Assembly (NCBI RefSeq): GCF_900880675.1
Contig: NC_044192.1
Coordinates: 2,444,561 to 2,508,560 of the forward strand
Reading direction: 5' to 3'
From: Sparus aurata
Taxonomy: Eukaryota; Chordata; Actinopteri; Spariformes; Sparidae
DNA: 64,000 nucleotides
The first letter of the stretch is position 1. Each line of letters opens with the position of its first letter. A program made the translations under genes and the position numbers. This document shows, in pieces, positions 59,119 to 64,000 of this stretch. A model generated the notes under the pieces. It saw only the letters and a list, made by a program, of their open reading frames with translations. It made no database searches and was not told the DNA's origin.

Positions 59119-59863
59119 ATGGCTCCTGATGAGCAGGTTGGCAGCTTACATGGCAGCTTCTGCTATCAGTGTATGAATCATGTCTGTATCAGGATTTGTA
59201 TTTTCTTGGCTGTCGTGTTTCATCTCAATGCTTTAACACCTGCTGCTGTACTTTAATGTTTTTAAGTATAAAACAGTGAAAACAAGGTGTTCAGTGGACA
59301 GTACTTCAGGTAAACAGCGGTCCTGACTCCAGAATGTTCAGCTGCTGCAGTTCTGCTCCTCTGATCAATGTGTTTGACAATGAAGGTTTCAATGCAGCGA
59401 GAAACTGAACTGAAAATAGTTATTTCAACACCAGCCTCATGATTTATTTTCTGTATAATGTAAGTTCAATTCCCATCCATGTCTTGGCTCTGACATCATT
59501 TCCTAAGTAATTATTGTACCTGTGAAAATGTTTAAAATGCAGATGTAGCAGTGGATGGGTCGGGTGGAGGTGGAGAGGCGTGACCTCAGTATTTCTTAAA
59601 TCCTGCCACAGTGGATCACAGCGGCTCTCCATACAGCTCTGACACACTCACACACCAACGTCTGGAGCGTCTGTGGCCCAGTTGTTGGCAGTAGTTGGGC
59701 CTCGTCTGTGGCCTTTTGGCAGATTGAGCGTGTTGGATCACGTGCCCACTTGTACACAATGCTATGGTGGCTGAGGAGGACAATAAACCACAACAACATC
59801 CAGCAATAAATCTGTACTGACTGAAACACGTCCCTGTGTTAGCTGTGAAGCTACAACATTTAA
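59119..59863. repeat. TRIM-upstream conserved block, E unit, with about 165 extra bases
   Basis: Between GATCAATGT and TTTAAAATGC it has extra sequence at about 59371-59535 absent from the other three copies. AATGT/AAAATG words at the edges suggest a deletion in the others rather than an insertion here. Confidence 0.7.
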
Positions 59864-60144
59864 AGGAGCACTCTGTAGTTTAATGGAAGAAATGTTCATC
59901 AGAACACAAAGATCTTCATTGAATAAACAAACTGACCTTAAAGGAAAACACAGTTTCATACTGTTTTACTTTGTTTATATGTGGCGGACCCTGCCACCTT
60001 TCTAGCTTCAAACAGTGTTCTGGGACCTTTTCTTCCTCTGAGAACAGCTTGTTTGTTCACTTATGAAGAAAATACATATTTCAGAGTTTTTATACCTCAT
60101 TAATATTGTAAATAAATTCTTCTATAAAACTACACAGGTCTCCT
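59864..60144. mobile_element. TTAA-flanked MITE upstream of TRIM 5
   Basis: TTAA at 59860-59863 and 60145-60148. Confidence 0.75.
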
Positions 60145-60148
60145 TTAA

Positions 60149-60500
60149 CAGAAGATGTCTGACAGAGCTCCGCCCCTCAACACACTCGGCTGTGAACAAA
60201 CCAGGAAACAGTCTGTTGTTCTTCCTCATTACAGAGACACACAGACAGAGACAATCAACTTCACCATCAGAACAAAGTCAGACAAGAAGAGCGTCTTCTG
60301 AGTGAGTTCAGCTATAAGAGAGAAAAACTACACTCAGCAGCACTTCTTCACCCTGCAGACACTCACACACTGAAGGTGAGTTTGACTGAAACACAACTCA
60401 AAGTGAAAGTAAAGTTCAGTGCTGTTATTAGAGGAGTGAGCAGAGACGTGACTGACTGGACTTTCTGTCTGCTGTGTTTTCAGCTTCACTCAGAGACTAA
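60149..60500 (+). promoter_or_regulatory. TRIM 5 (fifth array copy) noncoding exon 1 and intron
   Basis: Donor 60375/60376, acceptor 60483/60484, ISRE-like AAAGTGAAAGTAAA at 60400-60413. Confidence 0.6.
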
Positions 60501-61880
60501 ATGGCTTCCAGATCAGAGGAGGATCTCTGCTGTCCGGTCTGTCAGGACGTCTTCAGAGAGCCTGTTGTTCTGTCCTGTAGCCACAGCTTCTGTAAAGACT
60601 GTCTGCAGAGCTGGTGGAGACAGAAACAAACACAGGAGTGTCCAGTTTGTAAGAGAAGATCATCAAGGAGACATCCACCTGTTAATCTGGCTTTGAAGAA
60701 CCTGTGTGAAGCCTTCAGAGTCCAGAGAGCTTCAGATGACTTCTGCAGTCTGCACTCTGAGAAACTCAAACTCTTCTGTCTGGACCATCAGCAGCCGGTG
60801 TGTGTCGTCTGCAGAGACTCAGAACAACACACCAACCACACAATCAGACCCATCAATGAAGCTGCACGACAACACAAGAAGAAACTTGAAGAAACTCTGG
60901 AGCCTTTAAAGAAGAAGTTAAAGGTTTTTGAAGAAGTTAAAGTGAAGTTTGATCAGACAGCAGAACACATGAAGGTCCAGGCCCGACACACAGAGAGGCA
61001 GATTAAGGATCAGTTTAAGAAGCTGCAGCAGTTTCTAGAAGAGGAAGAGGAGGCCAGGATGGCTGCACTGAGGGAGGAAGAGGAGCAGAAGAGTCAGATG
61101 ATGAAGGAGAAGATGGAGGCTCTGAGCAGAGAGATAGCAGCTCTTTCACACACAGTCAGAGCCACAGAGGAGGAGCTGAGAGCTGAAGACGTCTCATTCC
61201 TGCACAACTACAAGGCTGCAGTGGAAAGAGTCCAGCAGCGCCTCCTGCTGGAGGATCCACAGCTGCCCTCAGGAGCTCTGATAGACCAGGCCAAACACCT
61301 GGGCAACCTGAGCTTCAACATCTGGAACAAGATGAAGGACATGGTCTCCTACACTCCTGTGGTTCTGGACCCAAACACTGCTCATCCAGAACTGATCCTG
61401 TCTGAAGATCTGAGCAGTGTGAGACGAGGAGGGAGACAGAAGCTTCCTGATAATCCAGAGAGGTTTGATATCCTCTATTCTGTCCTGGGCTCTGAGGGCT
61501 TTAACTCAGGGACTCACAGCTGGGATGTCGAGGTTGGAGACAGTACATGCTGGTTACTTGGTGTGTGTGCAGAGTCTGACCAGTGGAAGGGTTACATATT
61601 GTCTAAATTCTGGCGCATTCAGTTACTGAATGGTAAATACACAGCACACTCACCATCAACTCCACTCACTGTTCTCATAGTTGAGAAGAAGCTCCAGAGG
61701 ATCAGAGTGAATCTGGACTGGAACAGAGGAAAGCTGTCGTTCTCTGATCCTGACACTGACACACACATACACACCTTCACACACACTTTCACTGAGAAGA
61801 TGTTTCCATACATTTACAGTGATTATAACCTGAAGATATTACCACTGAAGGTGTGTGTGACAGTGGAACAGAGCAGGTAG
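60501..61880 (+). CDS. Fifth TRIM of the array: class IV TRIM E3 ligase, TRIM35/A33-like (459 aa)
   Basis: Numbered by array position; not the mammalian TRIM5 gene. Intact RING, B-box2, coiled coil and PRY-SPRY. Distinguishing residues: SRRHPPVNLAL linker, TI at 114-115, R in AARQH, L in QRLLLED, RRGGR at 308-312, ILY at 324-326, W362, K369, R372, LL at 375-376, T381, LTVLI at 389-393, Y437, and YSDYN at 439-443. Its SPRY is the most diverged of the five. Confidence 0.93.
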   Translation: MASRSEEDLCCPVCQDVFREPVVLSCSHSFCKDCLQSWWRQKQTQECPVCKRRSSRRHPPVNLALKNLCEAFRVQRASDDFCSLHSEKLKLFCLDHQQPVCVVCRDSEQHTNHTIRPINEAARQHKKKLEETLEPLKKKLKVFEEVKVKFDQTAEHMKVQARHTERQIKDQFKKLQQFLEEEEEARMAALREEEEQKSQMMKEKMEALSREIAALSHTVRATEEELRAEDVSFLHNYKAAVERVQQRLLLEDPQLPSGALIDQAKHLGNLSFNIWNKMKDMVSYTPVVLDPNTAHPELILSEDLSSVRRGGRQKLPDNPERFDILYSVLGSEGFNSGTHSWDVEVGDSTCWLLGVCAESDQWKGYILSKFWRIQLLNGKYTAHSPSTPLTVLIVEKKLQRIRVNLDWNRGKLSFSDPDTDTHIHTFTHTFTEKMFPYIYSDYNLKILPLKVCVTVEQSR

Positions 61881-62659
61881 AGATAAAGATGACTTTTGTG
61901 TTCACTGAATTTTACCTGTGAGGTTGCACATGCTGCTCCTGCTGTCAACTTTCTAAACACGTTTATTTTTATTTCAGCTATTATTTCATTCTTTGGTTTG
62001 ATTTTAATTTTTTGTTTCTTAATTTCAAATATGACCAAACATCAACATGTAAATTTATGATGGATCTCTTATTTTATTTCATCAACATAACCGGGACATT
62101 GGAATTAAATATACAACAATAATACATCATTTCCTCTCAGGGATTATTAAAGTTATCTATCTATCTGTACACAAAGATGTAAATCATTATAAAAACATCA
62201 GCATGAAATTATCACCTGTTCAACAGATAGTTGGTTTTAACTCCCTGTGGTTACAAATTATACGCAGTTCCCATTTTAGCAAACTGCTGTCAGTGACTTT
62301 CTCTCCTTTAACTGTTGGCCAACAAGCCTGCTCAGTTATATAGTTTCTCTAAGCTGCATTCTGCAAACCAGCTGTGTACTCAGATTTTTATTACCTTCGG
62401 GTGGTGATGGATTAAAAGGAAGAAAACAATCATCAATTTATGAATGACTGCATGTTTGAGTGGCCAAGAGCCAAGACACTTTATTTTAAAGTCTAGATTA
62501 TAGTTTGCAGATATTAAAATCAAAACATGATAATAGTGATTTCATATCATGTTTTTCATCAACATTATAAAATATTGTCTCTTCATGGTTGTCAGGTTTC
62601 ATCTTCTTTGGTCCATCTATATCAGAACTCAATTAATCTTATATTTCTGGAAAGAGTGG

Positions 62660-62665
62660 AATAAA
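62660..62665 (+). terminator. Candidate poly(A) signal of the fifth TRIM
   Basis: AATAAA at the conserved position. The 3' flank differs from the other units by an extra roughly 200 bases (about 62205-62410) with no recognised feature. Confidence 0.45.
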
Positions 62666-62819
62666 GTTTCTAAAAGTCTGGAAATGCATCGTGTCATTCT
62701 TCATAATTTACAGTGTGATTCTTTGTACTGACAACGCAGCAGAAGAGAATGGACAGAAACACAGGCTGACATGTAGGAACACGTATCAAGACGTGATGTT
62801 TGGGAAAAGATGCAACAAT

Positions 62820-63309
62820 CTGGGAACATTATTATTATTATGGAGGAGGAGCAGTTACAGACTCTGAAGCCAGTTCTTTCATTGGCCAGACTGTAATTGC
62901 ATCATCCCATGATGCACTGCGGCTCAAAAAGACTTTCCCATAAGCTAACATTGTGAAAGAAGGGGCTGTAAAACGGTGGATGCGTGTTTTCGGGCGTCAC
63001 AACATCCGAGACATGACTCGATTCACTGTCAGAATTTAAACAATTCGGTCCAATAACATTTGGAAGGTCCAGGAGAGCCGCACGATGAAATTATTTAATC
63101 TTTACTCTAGTTAGCCGGTCGCTAAACCGGAAGTTAGCCGGCTCTGTCGACTGAAGCCTTCGGTGCGCATGCTCTGTGGGTCGCACTGCGGAAGAGCCAC
63201 CGCCGAAAGTCGAGCGTTTCTACCTACGTGCGACATTGAACAACTTTAATCGGAACGAATGGTGCTCCGCCTCAAAGGCTGTATTCTCTAATTATAGGTT
63301 GATGGTTTT
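62820..63309 (+). other. Array right edge: unit-end block and CpG-rich segment
   Basis: The unit-end block (62840-63140) is present but more diverged. It has a short ATT run (62828-62840) and a single ETS site at 63126. Bases 63130-63270 are CpG-rich and non-repetitive here. A short open frame from about 63176 has no recognised similarity. No gene claimed. Confidence 0.45.
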
Positions 63310-64000
63310 TTTAATTTTTTTTAATTTTTTTTATTTTATTAGCATGTTGATGACAAGACCTACATGACGAACAACAAATGTACAGGGAGTATTAATACAC
63401 AAAAAACAAACAAAAAACAACAGAAAAAACAAAAACAAACAAGCACCAGTAATATAAAGATTAGATAACTAAATTAATTAATTACTTCATCAAATAAAAT
63501 AACAGCAGCACCATTTCATCTGGCAGTACAGTCCACAATCTTTTTCAATAGACTCGATGTCTTTAAAGCTTTTTTGTTCTTAGGCACATTACGAACAGAA
63601 TCATAAAAAATATTGAGCTCAACCTTGAACAAAGTTTCATTCGGAATAAATTGAAGAAATTTGGCTTTATGAATATGAAATTTACCAAGCAGACACAGCA
63701 ATTTTATCACATCATTAATTTCCTTATTGTTAGATTCAACACTCAAAAATAAGACCATATCTTCTGTAATTGTGACCAGGATCTTATAAGACTCCCAAAT
63801 TAATAAAGACATTTGAGTCCAAAAGTTAGTAGAATGGAGGCATCCATAAAATAAATGAGAAAATGACTCAACGTCTTCTTTGCAGAAGGAACATAAAGGG
63901 GACACATCGGGTCTAAACTTGTTAATGAATTCATTACAGGGATAGTATCTATGTAAGAGTTTAATATGAACTTCTTTAACTTTACCGGGGATAAGAAATC
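63310..64000 (-). mobile_element. 3' end of another L1/Tx1-type LINE (runs off the window)
   Basis: The minus-strand frame 63516-63905 contains CSFCKEDVESFSHLFYGC and LLCLLGKFHIHKAKF, homologous in layout to the C-terminus of the other LINE copies (CSFC...HLFWQC, LGKYHIHKANF) but clearly a different lineage. T-rich plus-strand sequence at 63305-63345 is the A-rich tail. Its coding frame continues past base 64000. Confidence 0.75.

Noticed and set aside
28403..61880. finTRIM assignment for the array
   Set aside because: finTRIM genes have their coding sequence split over several exons; these have one coding exon and a TRIM35/A33-like layout. The exact family name remains uncertain.
28037..62700. 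Array as an assembly artefact
   Set aside because: Copies differ by many substitutions, indels and private lesions, which a duplicated assembly would not show; read depth would still be the decisive test.

Overview
The window looks like nuclear DNA from a ray-finned fish, probably a percomorph; no species can be named. The evidence is a compact, intron-rich DCAF1 orthologue, introns full of short hAT-like and TTAA-flanked DNA transposons, decayed Tc1/mariner transposase, L1/Tx1-type and RNase H-bearing I-type LINEs, and a tandem family of fish-type TRIM genes with PRY-SPRY domains. There is no prokaryotic signal, no CRISPR array, and I recognised no tRNA or rRNA.

Layout. Bases 1-940 hold degraded repeats. 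About 940-1640 is a CpG-rich promoter with a strong ZNF143-type site. Bases 4339-19445 (+) carry DCAF1 (VPRBP), a substrate receptor of CUL4-DDB1 ubiquitin ligases. I could join 29 coding exons into one 1584-codon frame with a LisH motif, WD40 region, two WDxR boxes and an acidic tail. Its introns hold at least six DNA-transposon remnants, including a fold-back element with 285-bp arms. Bases 19446-28000 are mostly intergenic: a likely long 3' UTR, a possible terminal exon of a minus-strand gene near 22.9 kb, a GT-rich minisatellite, an inverted pair of Tc1/mariner pseudogenes, and a tandem duplication of a decayed coiled-coil reading frame.

Bases 28037-62700 form an array of five same-strand TRIM genes (RING, B-box2, coiled coil, PRY-SPRY; 458-462 aa), each with a noncoding first exon, a short intron and an intronless CDS. 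Spacers alternate between an L1-type LINE (after TRIM 1 and 3) and a 1199-bp Tc1/mariner-like element plus an I-type LINE (after TRIM 2 and 4). This gives a higher-order unit of about 16 kb that has been duplicated. LINE copies at equivalent positions share disabling lesions, so they were copied with the TRIM genes.

The most interesting signal is in the proteins. The coiled coil is nearly invariant across five copies, while replacements pile up in a few PRY-SPRY segments, with smaller hot spots in RING and B-box. That is the pattern expected of rapidly diversifying recognition receptors homogenised elsewhere by gene conversion. An IRF/ISRE-like motif lies in the first intron of all five genes. 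The spacers also carry a 23-bp-period tandem array of ETS-type sites, in one unit followed by a TATA box and a 45-codon ORF with a signal-peptide-like core. Bases 63310-64000 are the 3' end of another L1-type LINE on the minus strand.
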